From Acidaminococcaceae bacterium (GTDB lineage: Bacteria > Bacillota > Negativicutes > Acidaminococcales > Acidaminococcaceae): a stretch of 16,146 bases of DNA. The stretch is taken from contig JALCSJ010000029.1 in NCBI GenBank assembly GCA_022653215.1, forward strand, positions 1 through 16,146. Reading direction: 5' to 3'. The notes under the pieces are model-generated. The model had not been told where the DNA came from. It saw nothing but the letters and a program-made list of their open reading frames with translations, and did no database searches. The first letter of the stretch is position 1; the number at the start of each line of letters is the position of its first letter. Both the position numbers and the translations under genes were made by a program. Below are positions 6,725 through 13,004 of the stretch, piece by piece.

Positions 6725-7465
6725 ATGGAACAACCTGTATTAATACAAGGAGCCATGGCATGTGAATTAGAATTTTTCCAAACAAAACTGGAAAAGCAAC
6801 AGGAGGTCAAAATCGGCCCCTACAGCTTTTTCCGGGGAACCTTTAATAACACGCCTGTGGTTCTTTCCAGACTACAAATCGGCTTTGCTACTACTGCAGC
6901 GGTTACGGCTTTAGCCATTGAGAAATTTGAGCCTAAATTTATTGTTAATCAAGGAACAGCAGGGTCATATACGGAGAACCTCTGTAACTATGATATAGTT
7001 ATCGGCGAAAGATTTTATGATGCAGGAGCCATATTTACCGGTGGAGGTGGAGACGAATTAACAGGAGTTACTCTGCCCTGGAAGTATATAGATTTGGAGA
7101 AAATAGAAGCAGCAGGGTCACTGCAAAGCTGCATATCTCTTCATCCATATTACTATTATAGTGACAAAGAGCTTTTACATCTGATTATGGAAGCAGCGGT
7201 AAAATATACTAAGGGACGTGTAGTGCGTGGTACGGTGGCCTCTGCCGAACAATGGAACTGCTCATCTGACCTTTTGCAGCAGCTTCATAATGTGACCGGG
7301 GCTGACTGCGAAGAAATGGAAGTAGCAGCAGCAGGAAGGGTAGCCACAGACTGGCACATACCATTTATCTGCCTTAAAATTATTTCTAATAATAACGTAA
7401 TAGGCCAGTCTTTTGATGTTCAGACGGCCGTTGCTTTGCAAGAATTTATTTGGGGACTATTTTAA
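6725..7465 (+). CDS. Divergent MTA/SAH nucleosidase-fold protein
   Basis: Nucleoside phosphorylase/nucleosidase (PNP_UDP_1) fold, 246 residues, most like 5'-methylthioadenosine/S-adenosylhomocysteine nucleosidase. Aligned by eye with E. coli MTAN, Glu14 in GAMACELEF matches the water-activating Glu12, VNQGTAGSY (74-82) matches INTGSAGG, and Glu199 in EEMEVAAAG matches the ribose-binding Glu174. However, the catalytic Asp197 (in AISD) is Asn222 here (IISNNNVIG). Asn occurs at this place in some other superfamily members, such as futalosine hydrolases. Substrate is therefore uncertain, and purine nucleosidase or futalosine-type activity is possible. AGAGG lies 5 nt before the ATG, and the gene is 15 nt after the epimerase, so it shares that operon. 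Confidence 0.75.
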   Translation: MEQPVLIQGAMACELEFFQTKLEKQQEVKIGPYSFFRGTFNNTPVVLSRLQIGFATTAAVTALAIEKFEPKFIVNQGTAGSYTENLCNYDIVIGERFYDAGAIFTGGGGDELTGVTLPWKYIDLEKIEAAGSLQSCISLHPYYYYSDKELLHLIMEAAVKYTKGRVVRGTVASAEQWNCSSDLLQQLHNVTGADCEEMEVAAAGRVATDWHIPFICLKIISNNNVIGQSFDVQTAVALQEFIWGLF

Positions 7466-7477
7466 TGGACTAACTTG

Positions 7478-7486
7478 TGCTATTAT
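7478..7486 (+). promoter_or_regulatory. Possible extended -10 promoter for purC
   Basis: TGCTATTAT resembles the extended -10 seen upstream at 4311-4319, with no clear -35 box. It lies 52 nt before the purC start, and a small hairpin (7497-7503 with 7510-7516) follows in the leader. No terminator separates purC from the preceding gene, so read-through is the alternative. No PurR box or purine riboswitch was recognised. Confidence 0.3.
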
Positions 7487-7537
7487 TATTGTGTATTTGC
7501 AAATTTACCTTTGCAACTAAAAAATGGAGGGGATACC

Positions 7538-8410
7538 ATGAAACAATTTGTTCCGTTTAAGTCAGGAAAAGTCAGAGAGATGTATGATGCCGGTGACAGC
7601 ATTATTATGGTTGCCACAGATAGAATTTCTGCTTTTGACCATATTTTAAAGAATCATATTACGGATAAGGGTGCGGTTTTGACCCAAATGTCTAAATTCT
7701 GGTTCGATTTCACCAAAGACATTATTCCTAATCATATGCTTTCTACTGATGTTAACGATATGCCTGAATTCTTCCGTACTGATGAATTCAAGGGCAGAAG
7801 CATGAAATGCGAAAAGCTTACCATGATTCCCATGGAATGCATCGTCCGTGGCTATATCACAGGAAGCGGTTGGGGAAGCTACCAAAAGACCGGCGAAGTT
7901 TGCGGCATTAAGCTACCTACAGGTCTGAGGGAATCCGACAAGCTGCCTAGACCGATTTTTACACCCAGCACTAAAGCTGCTTTGGGTGACCATGACGAAA
8001 ATGTTAACATGGAGCAGGCTATTAAGTTCTTGGACAGAGATTTTCCCGGCAAAGGCAAAGAATATGCCGAGAAACTGAAAGAGTATACTATTGAACTTTA
8101 TGTTAAATGCGCAGACTATGCTCATTCCAAAGGTATAATTATTGCCGATACCAAGTTTGAATTTGGTATTGATAATAGTGGTAAAATCGTTTTAGGTGAT
8201 GAAATGTTAACACCGGACAGCTCACGTTTCTGGCCGCTGGAAGGCTACGAGCCCGGTCATTCACAACCTTCTTACGATAAGCAGTTTGTTCGTGACTGGC
8301 TGAATGCTAATCCCGGCAATGATTACTTATTGCCTCAGGATGTAATTGACAAGACCATAGCTAAATACAAAGAAGCATATAATATGCTTACAGGCAAAAA
8401 TTTCAAATAA
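7538..8410 (+). CDS. purC: SAICAR synthetase PurC
   Basis: Phosphoribosylaminoimidazole-succinocarboxamide synthase, the ATP-dependent step joining aspartate to CAIR in purine synthesis. It has 290 residues, the longer form of the family (B. subtilis PurC is about 241). Motifs: GKVREMYD (10-17), TDRISAFDH (28-35 region), VRGYITGSGW (103-112), FTPSTKA (141-147), DTKFEFG (204-210) and DEMLTPDSSRFW (221-232). I use ATG 7538, because GGAGGGGA (7526-7533) precedes it directly and the conserved N-terminus starts here. An upstream in-frame TTG at 7475 adds 21 residues without family similarity and would place the ribosome-binding site inside the gene. No other pur genes are adjacent. Confidence 0.96.
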   Translation: MKQFVPFKSGKVREMYDAGDSIIMVATDRISAFDHILKNHITDKGAVLTQMSKFWFDFTKDIIPNHMLSTDVNDMPEFFRTDEFKGRSMKCEKLTMIPMECIVRGYITGSGWGSYQKTGEVCGIKLPTGLRESDKLPRPIFTPSTKAALGDHDENVNMEQAIKFLDRDFPGKGKEYAEKLKEYTIELYVKCADYAHSKGIIIADTKFEFGIDNSGKIVLGDEMLTPDSSRFWPLEGYEPGHSQPSYDKQFVRDWLNANPGNDYLLPQDVIDKTIAKYKEAYNMLTGKNFK

Positions 8411-8425
8411 AAAGAATCCGGCAAA

Positions 8426-8487
8426 GGTGACGGTTCTAAAGTGGTGTAACGGGGCGAGCTCACAACACCGCCCTAGGGCCGTTTCTT
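8426..8487 (+). terminator. Large hairpin after purC; terminator or riboswitch-like leader
   Basis: Positions 8430-8447 pair with 8465-8482 (18 positions, two A-C mismatches and a few G-U pairs), with a 17-nt loop containing GGGGCGAGC, and TTTCTT follows. This can act as a terminator for purC or as an attenuator for the next operon. The right arm holds the perfect palindrome GCCCTAGGGC (8470-8479). Several short blocks in order (GGTGACGG, GTGG, GGGGCGAGC, CCGCCCTAGGGC) recall conserved parts of the ZTP (pfl) riboswitch, but the match is partial and the usual CCAC partner strand is missing. Confidence 0.5.
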
Positions 8488-8490
8488 ATT

Positions 8491-8522
8491 AAAAAAGCAA
8501 AAAGATAAAAAAGCTAAAAAGA
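8491..8522 (+). repeat. 16-bp A-rich tandem duplication
   Basis: Two adjacent near-identical copies, AAAAAAGCAAAAAGAT (8491-8506) and AAAAAAGCTAAAAAGA (8507-8522), lie between the hairpin and the ribosome-binding site of the ACT-domain gene. They form an A-rich, probably unstructured leader segment. Replication slippage explains it simply; a regulatory role is unknown. Confidence 0.6.
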
Positions 8523-8537
8523 GGGGCGGAAATCAGA

Positions 8538-8807
8538 ATGCATATTGTATTAACCGTAGTGGGAAAAGATAGGGTAGGTATTATTGCTAAAGTCAGTACT
8601 TTATTGGCTGCCAGCGGAGTAAATATTTTGAATATTAATCAAAATATCTTGGACGGATTTTTTAACATGTTTTTAACAGGCGATATGTCAAACGCTACAA
8701 TACCTCTAAAAGAATTACAGGCCAAAGCTGTTGCTTTAGGAGAAGAACTTGGTGTGGAAATCAGACTGCAAAGTGAAGAAATTTTTGCAGCTATGCACAA
8801 AATCTAG
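8538..8807 (+). CDS. ACT domain protein, UPF0237 family
   Basis: An 89-residue protein made of a single ACT domain, a small ligand-binding fold that often senses amino acids. The signature VVGKDRVGIIAKVSTLLAAS (about 7-26), followed by GVNILNINQNILDGFFNM, identifies the UPF0237 family (S. pneumoniae SP_0238-like), which is related to the N-terminal part of GcvR. Ligand and partner are not known. GAGGGG at 8521-8526 (or the nearer GGCGGA) serves as ribosome-binding site. The UPF0210 gene follows after 11 nt with its ribosome-binding sequence overlapping this stop; this two-gene pairing is conserved in many bacteria, suggesting that the ACT protein regulates or binds the UPF0210 protein. Confidence 0.92.
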   Translation: MHIVLTVVGKDRVGIIAKVSTLLAASGVNILNINQNILDGFFNMFLTGDMSNATIPLKELQAKAVALGEELGVEIRLQSEEIFAAMHKI

Positions 8808-8818
8808 GAGGGAACAGC

Positions 8819-10180
8819 ATGCCTTATAATTTAAAAGATGTGTTGGAAACAACACAGATGATAACTAAGAATAATCTTGACGTTCGTACTATTACTATGG
8901 GAATCAGCCTGAGAGACTGCGCTGATAATAATATCGATAACTGTGCCGGAAAGATTTACGACAAAATCACTAAAACAGCCCAAAACCTTGTGAAAACAGG
9001 GGAAGACCTGGAAAAAGAACTTGGTGTGCCCATTATTCATAAGCGTATTTCCGTTACTCCTATTGCTATGGTCGGTGAATCCTGCGAAGCTGACAGTTAT
9101 GTAAAACTGGCGGCAGCTATGGACAAAGCAGCTAAAGCTGTAGGCGTGAATTTTATCGGAGGCTTTTCTGCCCTGGTACAAAAAGGCGCTACCAAAGGTG
9201 ATAATATTTTAATTAATTCTATTCCTGAAGCTTTGGCTACCACGGATTTAGTATGTTCTTCCGTAGCTATCGGTTCTACTAAAGCAGGCCTAAACATGGA
9301 TGCCGTAAAGAAAATGGGACAGATTGTGAAGGAAACAGCCAGACTGACTGCAGATAAAGATGCCCTAGGCTGTGCCAAACTTGTTGTGTTTTGCAATCCT
9401 GTTCAGGATAATCCTTTTATGGCAGGGGCTTTTCACGGTGTAGAAGAACCGGAAAGCGTTATTAATGTAGGTGTTTCCGGACCCGGTGTTGTAAAATATG
9501 CATTAGAGGCTGTCAGAGGACAGGACATTGGCGCTGTGGCAGAAACTATTAAAAAAACTGCTTTTAAAATCACCAGAGTTGGCCAAGTAGTAGCTCAGGA
9601 AGCTGCTAAGCGGCTTAATACTCAGTTCGGTATTATAGATTTATCCCTGGCACCTACACCGGCTGTGGGTGACAGTGTTGCTCATATCCTAGAAGAAATA
9701 GGCTTGGAGTGCTGTGGGGGACCCGGAACTACTGCTGCCTTAGCATTGCTGAATGATGCGGTGAAAAAGGGCGGTCTTATGGCATCTAGCTATGTAGGTG
9801 GCCTAAGCGGAGCCTTTATACCTGTCAGCGAAGATGCAGGCATGATTCATGCTGCAGAAGTTGGCTGCCTGACTTTGGAAAAACTAGAAGCTATGACCTG
9901 CGTTTGCTCTGTAGGTCTGGATATGATTGCCATTCCCGGTGATACAACAGCTGCCACAATTTCGGCGATTATGGCCGATGAAGCAGCCATTGGTATGATT
10001 AATAACAAAACAACAGCAGTACGTCTGATTCCTGTACCCGGTAAAAAAGTAGGGGACAAAGTTGAATTTGGCGGACTGTTAGGCTATGCACCTATTATGA
10101 AAGTAAACACCAGCAAGGCTGAAACCTTTATTAACAGAGGCGGGAGGATTCCTGCTCCTGTAAGGAGTTTAACCAATTGA
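8819..10180 (+). CDS. UPF0210 (DUF711) family protein
   Basis: Full-length member (453 residues; family about 450) of UPF0210/DUF711, whose known structure resembles the pyruvate formate-lyase/ribonucleotide reductase barrel but whose reaction is unknown. Conserved stretches: VRTITMGISLRDC (22-34), MVGESCEADSY (84-94), DLSLAPTPAVGDSVA (274-288), CGGPGTTAALALLNDA (299-314) and PVSEDAGMI (335-343). AGGAGGG (8806-8812) lies 6 nt from the ATG. Its end overlaps the nth start by 4 nt, so both are cotranslated. It has no glycyl-radical motif or signal peptide, so it is cytoplasmic. Function is inferred only from the pairing with the ACT protein. Confidence 0.93.
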   Translation: MPYNLKDVLETTQMITKNNLDVRTITMGISLRDCADNNIDNCAGKIYDKITKTAQNLVKTGEDLEKELGVPIIHKRISVTPIAMVGESCEADSYVKLAAAMDKAAKAVGVNFIGGFSALVQKGATKGDNILINSIPEALATTDLVCSSVAIGSTKAGLNMDAVKKMGQIVKETARLTADKDALGCAKLVVFCNPVQDNPFMAGAFHGVEEPESVINVGVSGPGVVKYALEAVRGQDIGAVAETIKKTAFKITRVGQVVAQEAAKRLNTQFGIIDLSLAPTPAVGDSVAHILEEIGLECCGGPGTTAALALLNDAVKKGGLMASSYVGGLSGAFIPVSEDAGMIHAAEVGCLTLEKLEAMTCVCSVGLDMIAIPGDTTAATISAIMADEAAIGMINNKTTAVRLIPVPGKKVGDKVEFGGLLGYAPIMKVNTSKAETFINRGGRIPAPVRSLTN

Positions 10181-10809
10181 GAAAAAAAGATAGACAAGCA
10201 GCGATTTTACAAATACTGGAGGAAACCTATAAGGGTACTAAAAGTGCCCTTAATTATAGTAGTCCTTTTGAGCTGTTGGTAGCTGTTATTTTATCGGCTC
10301 AATGTACAGATACAAGAGTTAACGTAATAACGGCCCGTTTGTTTCCCAAGTACAATTCTCCTAAGAAAATGGGAGAACTGACTCAGGAAGAAATGGAAAC
10401 CCTTATTCATGACTGTGGTCTTTACCATGCCAAGGCTAAAAACATCCTGGCTACCTGCCACAGACTGGAAGAGGTTTACGGCGGACAAGTACCCCGCACT
10501 ATGGAAGAGCTGGTAACTCTGCCGGGTGCAGGACGGAAAACCGCCAATGTGGTTATGAGCGTGGCTTTTGGCATGCCGGCCATCGCCGTGGATACCCATG
10601 TGTTTCGGGTGGCCAAGCGGTTAGGACTGGCCCGGGGTGAGGATCCCTTGGCTGTGGAAAAAGAACTCCAAAAGGTAATTCCTCAGGACAAATGGAGCGA
10701 GGCTCATCATTGGCTCATCTGGCACGGCAGAAAAATCTGCAAAGCCAGAAAACCTTTGTGCAGCAATTGCCCTTTGGTAGATATTTGTCCCTCGGCCCTG
10801 CCTGAATAA
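10177..10809 (+). CDS. nth: Endonuclease III (DNA glycosylase/AP lyase)
   Basis: Bifunctional base-excision repair enzyme that removes oxidised pyrimidines and nicks the abasic site. It has 210 residues. The helix-hairpin-helix LPGAGRKTANVV carries catalytic Lys121, and VDTHVFRV carries catalytic Asp139. The C-terminal [4Fe-4S] loop is C188-x6-C195-x2-C198-x5-C204. The start is TTG at 10177, overlapping the UPF0210 stop (TTGA). AAGGAG at 10162-10167, 9 nt upstream, supports it, and the N-terminus RKKDRQAAILQILEETY matches the family. No better ATG exists before the conserved domain. Confidence 0.97.
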   Translation: MRKKDRQAAILQILEETYKGTKSALNYSSPFELLVAVILSAQCTDTRVNVITARLFPKYNSPKKMGELTQEEMETLIHDCGLYHAKAKNILATCHRLEEVYGGQVPRTMEELVTLPGAGRKTANVVMSVAFGMPAIAVDTHVFRVAKRLGLARGEDPLAVEKELQKVIPQDKWSEAHHWLIWHGRKICKARKPLCSNCPLVDICPSALPE

Positions 10810-10824
10810 ATAGCTTGTCAGAGT

Positions 10825-12366
10825 GTGAATGATATGGATAATGTATATGATTTAGTTGCAGATTTTTACGATAATGACGATGGTTGGAACCAGGTGCTCA
10901 GGAGAGAATATGCAGAAGGTTTTCTGCGTAGGGAAGCCTGGCACGGGAAAAATGATCCTACTTTGCAAAAAGAGTGGGGTTATATTCTCATGCTTTGTAT
11001 TTACCTAGGTCACGGTGAAAAGTATCTAGGAGATTTAAATGCCGATGATTTAGTTGACATTGTGGCCTGGTCCGGCAGAAACGTTTCCGACTTTCCTGTT
11101 ACATATAAAAACGTTAAGAATTTTCTGGGAGTTATTGGTGATTTGTTTGTTTATCTGAAAAATGAACATGCCATTAGCAGCTCTTTGTCACCACGTTTGG
11201 CTCAAAACATGCTTTTACGGGATGACGGGACTTTAGCCATTATTTCTTCAGGCGGAGAATTTCTGCCGGGAGAAGAAAAACGTAATGAAGAGGCCATGCC
11301 TGACTCCCCCAATAAAATATTTTTAAACGTAGGGGAGACTTTGTCCCTCCTTTTGGAAGAATTGCATAAATTTTTCCAGAAAGATTCCTTTAATCTTGAT
11401 CTGGAGCGTGCGGTGTTCTTTTATCAGGGCTTTGCCAATCGGGAAAAGCGCATGGAAGAAGCAGAAAGCGAAGAGTTCTGGCAGTGTTTCTGGGACTATT
11501 TTCTTTTTGACTACCACCTGATCAGAGATGACAAGACCCCTTTAGAACATTTTGCTGACTTGGGAGAAAGCCATTATCAGGCTTTGGTTAAGGAATTATG
11601 CAAGGCCAGATTGGCACTTTTTATGGTGGAAGAGATTCAGGATGACGACCTGTATTTGTGCCGGGACTTTTTGACGGATGACAGTTATGTTCTGAACCTG
11701 CCTTTAAGTGAAGATATGGATACAAAAGATATGCTGATTATCGGGCATATTTTCTATAACAAAACCATGGTCATGAACTATGTCCGTTGTTTCCAAATTC
11801 CTAAAATCGGGAGAAAACGACTGAAAGACCAACTGGAAAATTTTTATAATTGGTATAAAATTCAGGAACCTGCCGGTACAAAAGAAGATTTCGTAGCAAG
11901 GCATCCTATGGTAGTGAGAAGGCTGACCTATTATGCGGCTCATTCCTTCCAGCTGGGAACCTTTAATTATGAAACAAAGGTTCAAAACTACATCCCGGAG
12001 AGCAGTACAGCCTGTAAAGATGAGGTAGTTATCTGTATTGAGAAAATGATGATGCCCCAGCATTTTTCCTATCGTGATGTGTCCTTAGCCACCAGATTGT
12101 GGAAGGATTTTTCCGCTTTGGAGACCAATGCCATTCGTTCACCGGAAGTCTGGGCTTCAGGGGTAGTGGAGAATTACGTGCGGTTGAACGGGGTGTACAG
12201 CTATTCCCCCCAAAGCATTGCCAATATGTGCTGGCACGTGCCTTTAGCATCCCTGCGCAGCGTGTCGGCAGCTATAAAAGAAAAGTTGAAGTTGGAAACT
12301 CATGATCCTCGTTATTGTAATGAAGAAGGGTTTCTTATGATGATGTTCGCTGAAAAGTTAAATTAG
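10825..12366 (+). CDS. Uncharacterised 513-residue protein with possible C-terminal HTH
   Basis: I do not recognise this protein as a whole. It is acidic and mostly helical, with no signal peptide or clear membrane segment. Residues about 50-118 (LGDLNADDLVDIVAWSGRNV, then a Thr-Tyr-Lys helix and FLGVIGDLFVYLKNEHAIS) look like the SAM-like core-binding domain of tyrosine recombinases, but no catalytic R-H-R-Y domain follows. Residues about 438-500 (PEVWASGVVENYVRLNG, then YSPQSIANMCWHVPLASLRS and KLETHDPRY) resemble the cyclin-like/HTH domain known as DUF6398. Both are remote, by-eye similarities. Start may be GTG 10825 or ATG 10834; neither has a strong ribosome-binding site. It is 15 nt after nth and 10 nt before the zinc-ribbon gene, so it is part of this operon. 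Confidence 0.7.
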   Translation: MNDMDNVYDLVADFYDNDDGWNQVLRREYAEGFLRREAWHGKNDPTLQKEWGYILMLCIYLGHGEKYLGDLNADDLVDIVAWSGRNVSDFPVTYKNVKNFLGVIGDLFVYLKNEHAISSSLSPRLAQNMLLRDDGTLAIISSGGEFLPGEEKRNEEAMPDSPNKIFLNVGETLSLLLEELHKFFQKDSFNLDLERAVFFYQGFANREKRMEEAESEEFWQCFWDYFLFDYHLIRDDKTPLEHFADLGESHYQALVKELCKARLALFMVEEIQDDDLYLCRDFLTDDSYVLNLPLSEDMDTKDMLIIGHIFYNKTMVMNYVRCFQIPKIGRKRLKDQLENFYNWYKIQEPAGTKEDFVARHPMVVRRLTYYAAHSFQLGTFNYETKVQNYIPESSTACKDEVVICIEKMMMPQHFSYRDVSLATRLWKDFSALETNAIRSPEVWASGVVENYVRLNGVYSYSPQSIANMCWHVPLASLRSVSAAIKEKLKLETHDPRYCNEEGFLMMMFAEKLN

Positions 12367-12376
12367 GAGGACAACT

Positions 12377-12760
12377 ATGATTTGCAAAAATTGCGGGTTT
12401 GAATATGAGGACGGTTTAAAAGAATGTCCTAACTGTCAGGCACCCAATACTCCTGAAGAACCCCAAGTTCTTTCCAAACAGGAACGAGATACTTTTGACG
12501 GCATTACCATTGAAACAGCCAAAGAAGAAGGGGACACAGAATATAAAGTTTACGACCAGGAAGAAGAAAAAGCCAGACGAGAAGAGGAAAATTCCCCAAA
12601 GAGCAATATACATTTTAAAGTGTTCAATGGTACCAGTATTATCTGGATTGTCCTTATCATTCTGGCAATTTTAGGCATTTTGATTTTTCTCCTGCCGGTT
12701 TTTTCTATATTTTTTGTAGTGGCAGCAGTATGCTACTTTCTCTATTCGTGGCTTTTCTAA
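12377..12760 (+). CDS. Zinc-ribbon membrane protein, hypothetical
   Basis: A 127-residue protein of unknown function. The N-terminus holds a zinc ribbon with Cys3-x2-Cys6 and Cys17-x2-Cys20. An acidic, charged linker follows (about 25-78, for example DQEEEKARREEEN). The C-terminus is very hydrophobic (88-127) and long enough for two membrane helices with little between them (break near LLPVFS, 105-110). The zinc ribbon therefore probably faces the cytoplasm. AGGAGGA (12365-12371) overlaps the stop of the previous gene and lies 5 nt before the ATG, so the two genes are coupled. It is the last gene of the operon. No good terminator is visible after it, only weak AT-rich hairpins. Confidence 0.8.
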   Translation: MICKNCGFEYEDGLKECPNCQAPNTPEEPQVLSKQERDTFDGITIETAKEEGDTEYKVYDQEEEKARREEENSPKSNIHFKVFNGTSIIWIVLIILAILGILIFLLPVFSIFFVVAAVCYFLYSWLF

Positions 12761-12865
12761 GTTCTTTTCAAAAAATGTTTAAAATATCAGAAAATAATTA
12801 TAAATTTTCAGAAAACACAAGGCATAATTTTAAGGTATAATTGAAACAGATAATTAGTTTAATCT

Positions 12866-12905
12866 TATATCACTGATATAATTTCTTTTATCAATTGTTG
12901 ATAAA
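12866..12905. promoter_or_regulatory. Two operator-like palindromes at the thl promoter
   Basis: Two perfect inverted repeats lie close together: TATATCA-C-TGATATA (12866-12880) and TTTATCAA-TTG-TTGATAAA (12887-12905). Both contain TATCA and TGATA half-sites, with centres 23 bp apart, about two helical turns. The second overlaps the -35 box of the thl promoter. A repressor or activator binding here would control thl. I cannot name the regulator: the sites do not fit the clostridial Rex consensus or the normal FNR order. Confidence 0.55.
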
Positions 12906-12927
12906 GAAGGTTATTTTATGGTATAAT
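12898..12927 (+). promoter_or_regulatory. Promoter for thl-bcd
   Basis: TTGATA (12898-12903), an 18-bp spacer, and TATAAT (12922-12927) with an extended TG at 12919-12920 make a strong sigma-A promoter about 78 bp before thl. Two other TATAAT boxes, at 12836-12841 and 12877-12882, lack good -35 boxes. A second possible promoter is TTGACT (12935-12940) with TATTAA (12957-12962). The rest of 12761-13004 is AT-rich, with a short direct repeat (12819-12829 and 12832-12842), and holds no gene. Confidence 0.7.
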
Positions 12928-13004
12928 TAATTGGTTGACTTAAAACGATGTTACTATATTAACATTGTATGAGTAAATACATTTTAGAAGGGATGGTTTA
13001 AGTT

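Noticed and set aside
7475..7537. 21-residue N-terminal extension of PurC from a TTG start
   Set aside because: The strong ribosome-binding site at 7526-7533 and the conserved N-terminus point to ATG 7538; the extension has no family similarity.
7466..7537. Purine riboswitch or PurR box upstream of purC
   Set aside because: Only a 7-bp hairpin is visible; the conserved purine aptamer loops and three-way junction are absent, and no PurR box could be recognised.
12761..12830. Terminator after the zinc-ribbon gene
   Set aside because: The only inverted repeats (for example 12790-12795 with 12804-12809) are short and almost pure A+T, too weak to call.
12930..12975. Rex operator in the thl promoter
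   Set aside because: Only a partial TTAACA-like half is seen near 12959-12966; no symmetric TTGTTAA-N4-TTAACAA could be found.
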